From NCBI RefSeq assembly GCF_025999095.1, contig NZ_AP024678.1, positions 186,001 through 250,000 of the forward strand: 64,000 nucleotides of DNA, read 5' to 3'. This document shows positions 27,002 through 36,421 of this stretch, in pieces (positions within the stretch are counted from its first letter, which is position 1; each line of letters starts with the position of its first letter). Made by a program: the position numbers and the translations under genes. Below the pieces are notes generated by a model. That model made no database searches, was not told where the DNA came from, and saw nothing but the letters and a program-made list of their open reading frames with translations. Origin of the DNA: Thermosynechococcus sp. Its GTDB lineage: Bacteria > Cyanobacteriota > Cyanobacteriia > Thermosynechococcales > Thermosynechococcaceae.

Positions 27002-27658
27002 ATGCCGCTGCCACGCATTCTTGAACCCGCGGTCATGGAGACGCCAGAAACCGCTGCTGCCTATGACGCGATGGATTTTACGGCTGTTAACACTGCCTTC
27101 TGTGAAGATTTAGCCGCGGTCTTGCCCACGGTTGAGCAACCTTTAAGGGTTTTGGATGTGGGTACAGGGAACGGGCGGATTCTGCAAATGCTGCATCAAC
27201 GGTACCCCCATTGGCACCTGACGGGGATTGACCTCAGTCCAGCCATGTTGGCGATCGCTCGCCACCACAGTCCACAATTGAACTTTATTGAAGGGGACGC
27301 CAAAGCTTTGCCCTTTGCCGCAGCCAGCTTTGATGTGGTCATCAGCAATAGCCTTGTCCACCACCTAGCCGACCCTCAGGCCGCCCTAGGGGAAATGCTG
27401 CGGGTGCTCCGTCCCCAGGGTACCCTATTTATTCGCGATCTCTGTCGTCCGCAAACGTTGGCAGAACTGCAAGCTTTGGTTGAGCAATATGCTGGCCAAG
27501 ACACACCCACACAGCAGCAACTTTTTGCTGACTCCCTCCATGCGGCGCTGACCCTAAGGGAAATGAGTGATCTCCTGAGAACATTGCCACAGCCGCCGCC
27601 GCAGTGGCAAGCCACCCTCACCTCCGATCGCCATTGGACCGTCGTAGCGCAGCGCTAA
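27002..27658 (+). CDS. Class I SAM-dependent methyltransferase
   Basis: 218 residues. Motif I is VLDVGTGNGRILQML, followed by GIDLSPAMLAIA, EGDAKALPF and SNSLVHHLADPQAAL. It resembles UbiE-like small-molecule methyltransferases, but the substrate cannot be named. It sits between DUF3177 (3 bp) and the RNA-ligase-like gene (TAATG overlap), so it is part of a tight operon. Confidence 0.82.
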   Translation: MPLPRILEPAVMETPETAAAYDAMDFTAVNTAFCEDLAAVLPTVEQPLRVLDVGTGNGRILQMLHQRYPHWHLTGIDLSPAMLAIARHHSPQLNFIEGDAKALPFAAASFDVVISNSLVHHLADPQAALGEMLRVLRPQGTLFIRDLCRPQTLAELQALVEQYAGQDTPTQQQLFADSLHAALTLREMSDLLRTLPQPPPQWQATLTSDRHWTVVAQR

Positions 27659-28218
27659 TGAACCGACGGCAATACTTTATGGCTTTGTTGCCCAGCCCTG
27701 AAATTCAGGCTGAAGTGACCTGCCTCAAGCAGTATTGTTGCGATCGCTACCAAAGTCAAGCGGCCCTGCGCTCTCCCCCCCACGTCACCCTCTATCCCCC
27801 CTTTTGGTGGCCGGATGCGGCAATAGCAGAGCTGGAGCAAGCCCTAGAAACCTTTTGCTGCCAAGTCGCTCCAGTGGAATTAATCTTCGATGGCTTTGCT
27901 GCCTTTGCACCGCGAGTCATTTATATCCACGTGGCACCCACCCCAGCGCTCAAAGACCTGCAAGCACAGCTGGTCAAAGCAGTAGTGAAACCCCTGAACC
28001 TTCCCCCTACGCAACGCCATCCCTTTACCCCCCACATGACGATTGCCTTTCGCGATTTAACCAAGGAGCACTTTCGCCACGCCTGGGCCGAATTTCAGGA
28101 GAAACCCTTTACGGCCCGTTGTTGGGTATCCCACCTCACCCTACTGGTGCACAATGGCCGACGCTGGCAGATCTATCGTGAATTTTTGTTAAGAAATCTT
28201 GCCCCTGAGGCCCCTTAA
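27658..28218 (+). CDS. 2'-5' RNA ligase / cyclic phosphodiesterase family protein
   Basis: 186 residues from the ATG sharing a base with the upstream TAA. The two catalytic HxT motifs of the 2H phosphoesterase superfamily are H42-V-T44 and H126-M-T128, and the spacing fits the LigT/ThpR group. Such enzymes open 2',3'-cyclic phosphates or reversibly join RNA halves. The physiological substrate is unknown. Confidence 0.82.
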   Translation: MNRRQYFMALLPSPEIQAEVTCLKQYCCDRYQSQAALRSPPHVTLYPPFWWPDAAIAELEQALETFCCQVAPVELIFDGFAAFAPRVIYIHVAPTPALKDLQAQLVKAVVKPLNLPPTQRHPFTPHMTIAFRDLTKEHFRHAWAEFQEKPFTARCWVSHLTLLVHNGRRWQIYREFLLRNLAPEAP

Positions 28219-28589
28219 AATCAATTGGCAACAAGTCAATGACTTGATTTTTGCCAACTGCGGAATTATGATGCAAGGAATACTTTTCTCTCAAACTTCC
28301 TAAAATCAGAAGTAGAGACCTTTGCCCAAGGATGGCACACGCTCACAACCGTGAAAGCCGAGGGGGGAGAGAATTATCTCTCCTAATATTTTAGATAAAT
28401 TGGAAGAGAATATTAAAACCTTGGTATCGATAAGTACTTAGTTACTTTCATGCTATGGGACCTGATATGAGGGGGATACTTGTGTTTCCCATCCTTTGGA
28501 ACAATGGAGTTGAATTCAGACCCTGCCATGATCTGAGGAATTTTGGGGAGTCAAGGTATCAGCAGTAGCCGATTGCTGAGGACAAGGTT
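28219..28589. other. Leader region before PadR gene, with two hairpins
   Basis: 371 bp without a gene. Directly after the RNA-ligase-like gene, TTGGCAA (28225-28231) and TTGCCAA (28251-28257) enclose the perfect dyad CAAGTCA-A-TGACTTG (28232-28246). This may be a terminator-like or processing hairpin. A second perfect hairpin GGAGAGA-ATTA-TCTCTCC spans 28366-28383 in an otherwise AT-rich stretch. The remainder is AT-rich and likely carries the PadR gene promoter; I found no convincing -35/-10 pair or PadR operator. Confidence 0.5.
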
Positions 28590-28955
28590 ATGAAACTGGA
28601 AGATATCTACACCTTTTTCCGCCAGCCACCGCCCATTTACTTGAGTAAGGAAGTTGCGGTGTGCTATGTGCTTTATACCCTTGTGGAAAAAGGGGATTCC
28701 TATGGCACGGCCCTGATTCAAGCCATTGAAAATGAATATCCCCTCTACCGCCTATCCGATACAGTTCTCTACAGCGCCCTCAAATTTCTAGAAGATGAGG
28801 GGATTATTGATGGCTATTGGAAAAAGGTCGAAGGTCGCGGTCGGCCTCGGCGGATGTACCACATTGTTGACGAAAAGGAGCAACAGGCGCGAGAACTTTC
28901 GGAGCTTTGGCTGCGCTATTTGCAGGAACATCCCCACCGTCAGGAATCATCTTAG
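28590..28955 (+). CDS. PadR family transcriptional regulator
   Basis: 121 residues. A winged-helix PadR domain spans about 20-95: AVCYVLYTLVEKGDSYGTALIQAIE, then LSDTVLYSALKFLEDEGIIDGYW and the wing GRGRPRRMYHI. PadR proteins are small-ligand-responsive repressors that dimerise through the C-terminal helix. It is preceded by a 371-bp structured leader. Its 3' end overlaps the convergent uracil-DNA glycosylase gene by 4 bp. Target genes and ligand are unknown. Confidence 0.88.
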   Translation: MKLEDIYTFFRQPPPIYLSKEVAVCYVLYTLVEKGDSYGTALIQAIENEYPLYRLSDTVLYSALKFLEDEGIIDGYWKKVEGRGRPRRMYHIVDEKEQQARELSELWLRYLQEHPHRQESS

Positions 28956-29659
28956 GAGTCGAGCTGGCGCAGGCGATCGCGCACGGCTTGGATATCCTGC
29001 CACGTTAACCATTTGGGGCTGCCCGGCTCCCGCGAGTGATTGCGCAATAGATAGGCTGGATGAAAAATGGGCATACACCAGCGTCCCTGCCATTCGATCC
29101 ACTGGCCACGAATTTTTGTAATCCCGCGATGATCTTTCAGCAATCCCGATACAGCCGTTGCCCCCGCCAGCAGAATAATGCGGGGGTCGACCAAGCGAAT
29201 CTGCTCTAATAGGTAGGGTATGCAGGCCGCTGCTTCAATGGGTGTTGGCACACGGTTGCCAGGGGGACGGCATTTAACAATGTTGCAAATATAGGCATCC
29301 CGCTCACTGTCGAGATTGACCGAAGCCAGGATTTTATCGAGGAGTTGCCCCGCCTTACCGACAAAGGGGCGGCCACTTTCATCCTCTGCTTGACCTGGTC
29401 CTTCCCCAATAATCATCAGCTTAGCAGCAGGATTACCGCGGCTGACCACCACCCGGGTACGGGTAGCCGCTAAACCACAGCGTTGACACTGCTGACAATG
29501 TGCCGCAAGGGCCTCCAAGGTGCGGTAGGTGCCAGCGGGAATGGGCACCTCAGCCCGGAGGGGAATTTGATCATAGGTGGCAGGATCCAGGGGCGTCGCT
29601 GGCTCAGGTTTGGCCTCCGTAGGGCTGTCAAATAAGCTAAATTGCAACGGCTCACTCAT
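28952..29659 (-). CDS. Family 4 uracil-DNA glycosylase (iron-sulfur)
   Basis: 235 residues. Motif A is GEGPGQAED at 85-93 and motif B is HPAYLLRN at 200-207. Cysteines C58 and C61, C130 (NIVKCRPPGNR) and C146 fit the 4Fe-4S ligands of type-4 UDGs, the thermophile-associated class. The enzyme removes uracil from DNA after cytosine deamination, which matters at high growth temperature. The N-terminal 40 residues are a Pro-rich extension. Confidence 0.92.
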   Translation of the reverse strand: MSEPLQFSLFDSPTEAKPEPATPLDPATYDQIPLRAEVPIPAGTYRTLEALAAHCQQCQRCGLAATRTRVVVSRGNPAAKLMIIGEGPGQAEDESGRPFVGKAGQLLDKILASVNLDSERDAYICNIVKCRPPGNRVPTPIEAAACIPYLLEQIRLVDPRIILLAGATAVSGLLKDHRGITKIRGQWIEWQGRWCMPIFHPAYLLRNHSREPGSPKWLTWQDIQAVRDRLRQLDS

Positions 29660-30100
29660 GCAGATCGTAACTTCCTGAGAACAATGTTAAAGAAACTTCA
29701 CAAAAATTAGGAAAAACTTAGGACAAGTCACACCAATTTTATGGCGATCGCCAGAACTTTAATTTATCTCACAAAAGTATTTTACAAATTAATAACTACG
29801 GCGAAACAGGTTTCCCACCGCATTGTATAAGAAATACCTGAAGGGTTTAACAACACGGTCGTTGTTTCCCAGACCCCTTTGCGGAACAACCCATCAGTGA
29901 TCGTTAGACCTTTCCGTCACGCCAAGAGCGTTGCACGTTTCTTAAAAACTACACCAAGGATCAGCTTGGTCGCTCTCGGGTTGCTTGGCACAGCCCTTAG
30001 GGAGTTGCTGATTAGCCCCCTAAAAATCCTGCCTGATCTCTGGGGGCAGGAATGTCAAGAAGGTCTCACTTCTTTAATAACCCTTAAGGAGAATTGATCC
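29660..30100. other. cpc operon upstream region and leader
   Basis: 441 bp. The first part is AT-rich, as expected upstream of a strong promoter. Near the middle is a probable -10 box. The downstream leader contains CCTGCC (30028-30033) and GGCAGG (30045-30050), which can form a hairpin about 50 bp before cpcB, and the strong ribosome site AAGGAG (30086-30091). An open frame in the leader has only a TTG start and no ribosome site, so I do not call it a gene. Confidence 0.7.
29803..29831 (+). promoter_or_regulatory. Candidate cpc operon promoter
   Basis: A TATAAG -10 box (29826-29831) is preceded at 17 bp by GAAACA (29803-29808), a partial -35 match. It would give a leader of about 260 nt. 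Cyanobacterial cpc operons often have long leaders and more than one start, so this is one candidate only. Confidence 0.4.
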
Positions 30101-30619
30101 ATGCTAGATGCATTTGCCAAAGTTGTCGCTCAGGCCGATGCCCGGGGTGAATTTCTCACCAACGCCCAGTTCGATGCCCTGTCCAACTTGGTGAAAGAAG
30201 GCAACAAGCGTCTGGATGCTGTCAACCGCATCACCAGCAATGCCTCCACGATCGTTGCTAACGCTGCTCGTGCCCTCTTTGCAGAGCAACCCCAACTGAT
30301 CCAACCCGGTGGGAATGCTTACACCAACCGTCGTATGGCGGCTTGCCTGCGCGACATGGAAATCATCTTGCGCTATGTGACCTACGCCATTTTGGCCGGC
30401 GACTCCAGCGTGCTGGATGATCGCTGCTTGAACGGTCTGCGGGAAACCTACCAAGCCCTGGGTACGCCCGGCTCCTCTGTGGCTGTGGCCATTCAGAAAA
30501 TGAAAGATGCCGCGATCGCGATCGCCAATGATCCCAATGGCATCACCCCTGGCGATTGCAGCGCCCTGATGTCCGAAATCGCTGGCTACTTTGATCGTGC
30601 CGCTGCCGCTGTTGCCTAG
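30101..30619 (+). CDS. cpcB: Phycocyanin beta subunit
   Basis: 172 residues. It carries two phycocyanobilin attachment cysteines, C82 ([10 protein letters not shown]; Cys84 in alignment numbering) and C153 (TPGDCSAL; Cys155), and N72, the asparagine that is N-methylated in phycobiliprotein beta chains. With CpcA it forms the alpha-beta monomers that stack as hexamers in phycobilisome rods and pass energy at about 620 nm to the core. First gene of the operon, with the strongest ribosome site, fitting its very high expression. Confidence 0.98.
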
Positions 30620-30687
30620 GACACCTTAGACGTTCCTTAACTTTGACCGTTCTGAACACGCACATTTTTTAGGGAGATATTTTATCC

Positions 30688-31176
30688 ATGAAAACGCCGA
30701 TTACTGAAGCTATTGCCGCCGCCGATACCCAAGGTCGTTTCCTCAGCAACACCGAACTGCAAGCGGTGGATGGTCGCTTCAAGCGCGCTGTGGCCAGCAT
30801 GGAAGCGGCTCGCGCCCTGACCAACAATGCCCAGAGCCTGATTGACGGCGCAGCCCAAGCGGTGTATCAAAAATTCCCCTACACCACCACCATGCAAGGC
30901 TCTCAGTATGCCTCGACCCCCGAAGGCAAAGCCAAGTGCGCCCGTGACATCGGCTACTATCTGCGGATGATCACCTACTGCCTCGTGGCGGGTGGCACCG
31001 GTCCGATGGACGAGTACCTGATTGCCGGCTTGTCTGAAATCAACAGCACCTTTGATCTGTCGCCAAGCTGGTATATCGAAGCTCTGAAGTACATCAAAGC
31101 CAACCATGGCTTGACCGGCCAAGCTGCGGTGGAAGCCAACGCCTACATCGACTACGCCATTAACGCCCTCAGCTAA
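30688..31176 (+). CDS. cpcA: Phycocyanin alpha subunit
   Basis: 162 residues, with the single chromophore cysteine at C84 ([13 protein letters not shown]). The bilin is attached by the CpcE/CpcF lyase encoded downstream. It pairs with CpcB in rod hexamers. It begins 68 bp after cpcB, preceded by GGGAG (30672-30676). Confidence 0.98.
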   Translation: MKTPITEAIAAADTQGRFLSNTELQAVDGRFKRAVASMEAARALTNNAQSLIDGAAQAVYQKFPYTTTMQGSQYASTPEGKAKCARDIGYYLRMITYCLVAGGTGPMDEYLIAGLSEINSTFDLSPSWYIEALKYIKANHGLTGQAAVEANAYIDYAINALS

Positions 31177-31194
31177 TAGGCGTTTCCCTTTGTT

Positions 31195-31255
31195 GCCCGG
31201 TGAGGTAAGCAGATGTTGTCGGCGTTGGGCTGACCCTTTGTTTACAACACCGGGC
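31195..31255 (+). promoter_or_regulatory. Intercistronic stem-loop between cpcA and cpcC
   Basis: GCCCGGTG (31195-31202) is perfectly complementary to CACCGGGC (31248-31255), and TGTTGT/ACAACA can pair inside it. A weakly T-rich stretch follows. Such a structure can stabilise the abundant cpcBA message or attenuate read-through to the linker genes, which are needed in smaller amounts. The function is inferred from position. Confidence 0.6.
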
Positions 31256-31289
31256 TTGTTTGTACCCTCGATATTTAGGAGTTTGTACC

Positions 31290-32153
31290 GTGGCTATTAC
31301 TGCTGCTGCTTCGCGCTTGGGTACCTCCGCCTTCAGTGATGCTCCGCGGGTGGAGCTGCGTGCCAACTGGAGCGAGGAAGATCTGGAGACTGTCATCCGT
31401 GCCGTTTACCGCCAGGTTTTGGGCAATGACTATGTCATGGCATCGGAGCGTTTAGTGAGTGCGGAGTCACTGTTGCGCAATGGCAAAATTACCGTGCGGG
31501 AGTTTGTGCGCGCAGTGGCTAAGTCGGAACTATACAAAGAGAAGTTTCTCTACGGCAATTTCCAAACCCGTGTCATTGAACTGAACTATAAACATTTGTT
31601 GGGGCGGGCACCCTACGATGAGTCGGAAGTGATCTTCCACTTGGATCTCTACGAAAATGAGGGCTTTGATGCCGACATTGACTCCTACATTGATTCCCCT
31701 GAATACACCAATAGCTTTGGGGATTGGGTGGTGCCCTACTATCGCGGGTTTAATACCCAGCCGGGTCAGAAAACCGTCGGCTTTAACCGCATGTTTCGTC
31801 TCTATCGCGGCTATGCCAATAGCGATCGCGCCCAAGCGGAAGGCAGCATGTCCCGTTTAGCGCGGGATTTGGCCACCAACCGTGCCAATACGGTGGTGCC
31901 CCCTTCCAATAGTGATACGGCCTTTGCCTATTACACCCCCAGTGCCGATGTTCCTCCACGGGCATGTTTGGGGGGGTCCTTTGGGGAAAGTGGCCGCGTC
32001 TATCGCATTGAAGTGGCGGGGATTCGCCAGCCGGGCTATCCGGGGGTGCGCCGCAGTAGTACCGCCTTCTTGGTGCCCTATGAGCAACTGTCAGCGAAAA
32101 TGCAGCAGCTTCAGCGGACGGGTGCTCGCATTGTCAGTGTCAATCCTGCTTAG
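31290..32153 (+). CDS. cpcC: Phycocyanin-associated rod linker polypeptide (about 32 kDa)
   Basis: 287 residues from a GTG start at 31290; TAGGAG at 31276-31281 and the family N-terminus ([14 protein letters not shown]) decide it over the upstream ATG. Residues about 20-150 are a phycobilisome linker domain and about 230-285 a CpcD-like domain ([11 protein letters not shown]). It joins phycocyanin hexamers within the rod and tunes their spectra. Confidence 0.96.
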
Positions 32154-32192
32154 GAATATTTAGCGTCCTTTTGAGATTGGGAGTCAGGTGTC

Positions 32193-32429
32193 ATGTTTGG
32201 TCAAACTGCGTCTGGAAGTGCTGCCCTTAGCCCCTCCGGCGCGCGTGTTTTCCGCTACGAGGTTGTGGGCCTGCGTCAAAACGAAGAAACCGACAAAATG
32301 GGGTTTCCAATTCGGCGCAGCGGCAGCACCTTTATTACGGTGCCCTACAGCCGCATGAATGAAGAGATGCAGCGCATTACCCGCATGGGGGGCAAAATCG
32401 TTTCTATTACCCCAGTGGTTGCCTCCTAG
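32193..32429 (+). CDS. cpcD: Phycobilisome rod-capping linker
   Basis: 78 residues, the small capping linker that ends a rod. The whole protein is one CpcD domain: RVFRYEVVGLRQNEETDK and the closing RITRMGGKIVSITPV. It is paralogous to the C-terminal domain of CpcC encoded 39 bp upstream. Confidence 0.96.
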   Translation: MFGQTASGSAALSPSGARVFRYEVVGLRQNEETDKMGFPIRRSGSTFITVPYSRMNEEMQRITRMGGKIVSITPVVAS

Positions 32430-32451
32430 GTCGCTGAGGTCAGGAGAGGGA

Positions 32452-33267
32452 ATGACGGCGGTCTCTGAACCGGTACAGCTGACGGTTCCCCAAATGCTGG
32501 CGCAGCTTCAGGGGACGGATATCAGTCTCCGCTACTATGCGGCGTGGTGGCTGGGGAAGTTTGGCCTAGAAACCGCGACAGCAGCGGAGCGGCAGGCCAT
32601 TGTCAGCGCTTTGATTGCGGCTTTGGCCGATGAAGCCGATCGCACAGAATTGGGGGGCTACCCCCTACGGCGAAATGCCGCCCGCGCATTGGGTAAGCTA
32701 GGCGATCGCCAAGCTGTGCCGGCGTTGATTGAGTGCTTGCGCTGTGAGGATTTTTATGTCCGGGAGGCGGCGGCTATTGCCCTCGGCCAATTGGGAGATC
32801 CGCGGGCGATCGCTCCCCTACAATCGCTCCTAGAAGGCGGTGTGGCGATGGCGCAGCTTGTCCCCGGTCGCCCGCATCTGGTGCAGCCAGTGGCAGCCGT
32901 GATTGAAAGCCTGGGTCACCTTGGCGCTACCGAAGCCATTGCCCTCATTGAGCCCTTCTTGACCCATGAAATGCCGCGAGTGCAATTTGCCGCTGCGCGG
33001 GCCCTCTTTCAGCTGACGGGGGACGCGGTGTATGGCGATCGCCTCCTAGCCGCCCTCAACAGTGAAGATGTGCAACTGCGGCGGACAGCACTTCTAGATT
33101 TGGGAGCAATGGGGTATCTGCCAGCAGCGGAGGCTATTTTGCAGGCGGGTGTTGAGGCCAGCTTCAAGCTCATTGCCCTCCACGGCATCCTAGGGAAGCA
33201 ACTGCGGCAGGCTGCCCCACTACCCCAGACCCTCTCCCTCTTTCAAGGATTGGATCAACTGCTGTGA
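32452..33267 (+). CDS. cpcE: Phycocyanobilin lyase subunit CpcE
   Basis: 271 residues from the ATG at 32452, preceded by GGAGAGGG. It is an all-helical HEAT-repeat protein (for example NAARALGKLGDRQAVPALIE, AAAIALGQLGDPRAIAPL). With CpcF it forms the heterodimeric lyase that attaches, and can detach, phycocyanobilin at Cys84 of CpcA. The stop overlaps cpcF by 4 bp (GTGA), fitting 1:1 synthesis. Confidence 0.96.
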   Translation: MTAVSEPVQLTVPQMLAQLQGTDISLRYYAAWWLGKFGLETATAAERQAIVSALIAALADEADRTELGGYPLRRNAARALGKLGDRQAVPALIECLRCEDFYVREAAAIALGQLGDPRAIAPLQSLLEGGVAMAQLVPGRPHLVQPVAAVIESLGHLGATEAIALIEPFLTHEMPRVQFAAARALFQLTGDAVYGDRLLAALNSEDVQLRRTALLDLGAMGYLPAAEAILQAGVEASFKLIALHGILGKQLRQAAPLPQTLSLFQGLDQLL

Positions 33268-33905
33268 GTGACCTCCATGCCTATATCCATGCTGTTGAGA
33301 CCGCCAGCTCTGGGCCGGCGTTGCGGCAGGCGGTGATTCAGCTTGCCCAGCAAAAAGACACCGCTGCCATTCCCACACTGATTGCCGTTTTGGGGTACAA
33401 CAACCCCGCTGCCGCCCAAGCTGCTGTGGAAGGTCTGATTGCCCTTGGGGATGCTGTTGTAGAGCCGCTGCTGGCACAGTTGGATGGGTATAACTACGGT
33501 GCCCGTGCCTATGGGGTGCGTGTCTTGGGGAGTATTGGTCATCCCGCCGCCCTGCAGGTCCTATTGGCTGCTGCGCAGTCGGATTTTGCCCCCAGTGTTC
33601 GCCGCGCCGCCACAAAGGCCTTGGGAACGCTCCGCTGGCACTTAATCCCTGAGGAGACGGCAAGAGAGACCCAGTTAAAGGAGGCACTGGCGGTTCTCCA
33701 ACGCAACAGTGCAGCAGCGGATTGGGCGGTTCGCTATGCTGTGGGCGTTGCCCTTGATCATCTGCATCAGCAGGCGGCGGCCCGTGCGATTCGGGAAGCG
33801 GTGCGTTCACTCCTCAATCATTTGAGCGATCGCGACCCCGATATTGTGGTGCGTTCCCGTTGTCAACTTGCCCTCCAGAGGGACTCTCTATCGATGCACA
33901 CCTAG
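33264..33905 (+). CDS. cpcF: Phycocyanobilin lyase subunit CpcF
   Basis: 213 residues starting at a GTG that overlaps the cpcE stop. HEAT repeats are visible (QAAVEGLIALGDAVVEPLLA, RRAATKALGTLRW). It is the partner of CpcE in the alpha-phycocyanin bilin lyase. Confidence 0.95.
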   Translation: MSDLHAYIHAVETASSGPALRQAVIQLAQQKDTAAIPTLIAVLGYNNPAAAQAAVEGLIALGDAVVEPLLAQLDGYNYGARAYGVRVLGSIGHPAALQVLLAAAQSDFAPSVRRAATKALGTLRWHLIPEETARETQLKEALAVLQRNSAAADWAVRYAVGVALDHLHQQAAARAIREAVRSLLNHLSDRDPDIVVRSRCQLALQRDSLSMHT

Positions 33906-33919
33906 AGGATTGGAAAGTT

Positions 33920-34753
33920 ATGTCGTTACCCTTGCTGGCTGTGAAGCCCAGAACCCTTGACCAGCGGGTGGTCAGTTATGAAGTCCCCGCCGAGGATGAT
34001 CCCGTCATCTACCGCCTCAGCGATGCCACCGATGCCGCAGATGTGGATGCCCTAATTTGGGCAGCCTATCGCCAGATTTTCAGCGAGCACTTGATTTTGG
34101 CCTCCTACCGTCAGCCCTTCCTAGAATCTCAACTCCGCAACCGTGCCATTTCCGTACGGGATTTTATCCGTGGCTTGGGTAAGTCGGAGGTCTATCGCGA
34201 GCAAGTGGCAGCCGTCAACTCCAATTACCGCCTTGTGGATATTTCCTTCAAGCGATTCCTTGGCCGCCCCACCTATGGCCAGCAGGAGCAAATTGCTTGG
34301 TCGATTATCCTTGCCACCCGTGGCCTAGAAGGGTTTATTGATGCCCTCGTGGACAGCGACGAGTACCAGCAAAACTTTGGTGCCGATATTGTCCCCTACC
34401 AACGGCGGCGGCGCATGGCCCGTCCTTTTAACCTCGTTAATCCCCGCTACAGCGACTACTGGCGCAACAAGGAAATCTCCCTGGGTGGCCGTTCTTACTA
34501 TCAAGCGCGCTACTACGGTTCAGGGCCACTCGACAAGCAAATTGTCCGAGGGGCGATTCCAGCCAACTTCCTGTCTATGGCGCGTTCAATCGTGGTGCCC
34601 ACCCTCGATACGCAACGCCATGTGGCACGGGCCACCTCAAGTTTGGTGAGGGTTCCCAATACTGCCCAAGAACGGGATCTGCCGCCCACCCCCGTCAAAC
34701 CGGTGCCTGTTGCGTTGCCCTACCGTTATTTGCCCTCTCAACCAAAGGTGTAA
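33920..34753 (+). CDS. cpcG1: Phycobilisome rod-core linker CpcG1
   Basis: 277 residues from the ATG at 33920. A linker domain spans about 12-160 ([51 protein letters not shown]). CpcG linkers dock rods on the allophycocyanin core. The C-terminus (VKPVPVALPYRYLPSQPKV) has no membrane helix, so this is not the membrane-anchored CpcL type. First of three adjacent cpcG paralogues. Confidence 0.95.
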   Translation: MSLPLLAVKPRTLDQRVVSYEVPAEDDPVIYRLSDATDAADVDALIWAAYRQIFSEHLILASYRQPFLESQLRNRAISVRDFIRGLGKSEVYREQVAAVNSNYRLVDISFKRFLGRPTYGQQEQIAWSIILATRGLEGFIDALVDSDEYQQNFGADIVPYQRRRRMARPFNLVNPRYSDYWRNKEISLGGRSYYQARYYGSGPLDKQIVRGAIPANFLSMARSIVVPTLDTQRHVARATSSLVRVPNTAQERDLPPTPVKPVPVALPYRYLPSQPKV

Positions 34754-34756
34754 GCC

Positions 34757-35497
34757 ATGACGATTCCCTTGCTGAGCTATGCCCCCAGTTCTCAAAATCA
34801 GCGGGTACCGGGCTACGAAGTACCCAATGAAGAAACCCCCTGGCGCTATTCCCTTGAGGATGCAGTGGATCAGTCGGATGTTGAGGAACTGATTTGGGCA
34901 GCCTATCGCCAGGTATTTAGCGAACACGTGGTCCTCAAGAGTACCCGCCAGCCCCATTTGGAATCACAATTGGCCAATCGTGCCATCTCGGTACGGGATT
35001 TTATTCGCGGCTTGGCCAAATCAGAGACCTTCCGCCGCCTGGTGGTGGAGACGAACTCCAACTATCGCTTGGTGGAAATTGCCCTAAAGCGGCTGCTTGG
35101 ACGTGCTCCCTACAACAAAAATGAAGAACTGGCGTGGTCCATTCGCATTGCCACCGATGGTTGGCAGAAATTTGTGGATACCCTGGTGGACAGCGACGAA
35201 TATACGCAAAACTTTGGCGATAACACGGTGCCCTATCAGCGTCGCCGCTACAAAGATCGCCCGTTTAATCTGGTGACCCCTCGCTATAGTGACTACTGGC
35301 GCGATAAGTTAGAGAACAGTCGCTACAAGTGGGGCGACATCCGCAACTTCCTAGAGATGGCACGATCGGTCAAGGTGACGCCCGTGCAATTCAAGCCGGT
35401 CTCCACCGCCAATGTGCAAATCCCTGATACCACACGGCGCGATCGCCCGACTGTCCCGGCCTCGATCAACCCGACGGCGAGCTTTCCGCTGCGCTAG
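34757..35497 (+). CDS. cpcG2: Phycobilisome rod-core linker CpcG2
   Basis: 246 residues, starting 3 bp after cpcG1. It has the same linker domain ([46 protein letters not shown]) and a shorter C-terminal region. It has no hydrophobic tail, so despite the name shared with Synechocystis CpcG2 it is a soluble rod-core linker. It probably serves a different rod position on the core from its neighbours. Confidence 0.94.
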   Translation: MTIPLLSYAPSSQNQRVPGYEVPNEETPWRYSLEDAVDQSDVEELIWAAYRQVFSEHVVLKSTRQPHLESQLANRAISVRDFIRGLAKSETFRRLVVETNSNYRLVEIALKRLLGRAPYNKNEELAWSIRIATDGWQKFVDTLVDSDEYTQNFGDNTVPYQRRRYKDRPFNLVTPRYSDYWRDKLENSRYKWGDIRNFLEMARSVKVTPVQFKPVSTANVQIPDTTRRDRPTVPASINPTASFPLR

Positions 35498-36286
<789 letters not shown>

Positions 36287-36324
36287 AGCGCCCTGATCAT
36301 TCTCCAAATGTCCTCTAGCGGTTT

Positions 36325-36355
36325 AGCCGTCGGTTATACTACTGGCGGCTTTTTT
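36325..36355 (+). terminator. Intrinsic terminator of the cpc operon
   Basis: AGCCGTC (36325-36331) pairs with GGCGGCT (36344-36350; one G-U pair), directly followed by a run of T through 36355. It lies 38 bp after the cpcG4 stop. Confidence 0.85.
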
Positions 36356-36421
36356 CCATGGTTTTGCCTTTGAAACCCAATCTATGAGCATCTAACATAG
36401 AGGTCAGTTATTTCTTGAACT

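Noticed and set aside
29879-30097. 72-codon frame in the cpc leader, possible upstream peptide
   Set aside because: It starts with TTG without a ribosome site and its composition is not protein-like. It is better explained as untranslated leader.
34757-35497. CpcL-type membrane linker suggested by the CpcG2 name
   Set aside because: The C-terminus ends in a Pro/Thr-rich soluble segment, with no hydrophobic helix.
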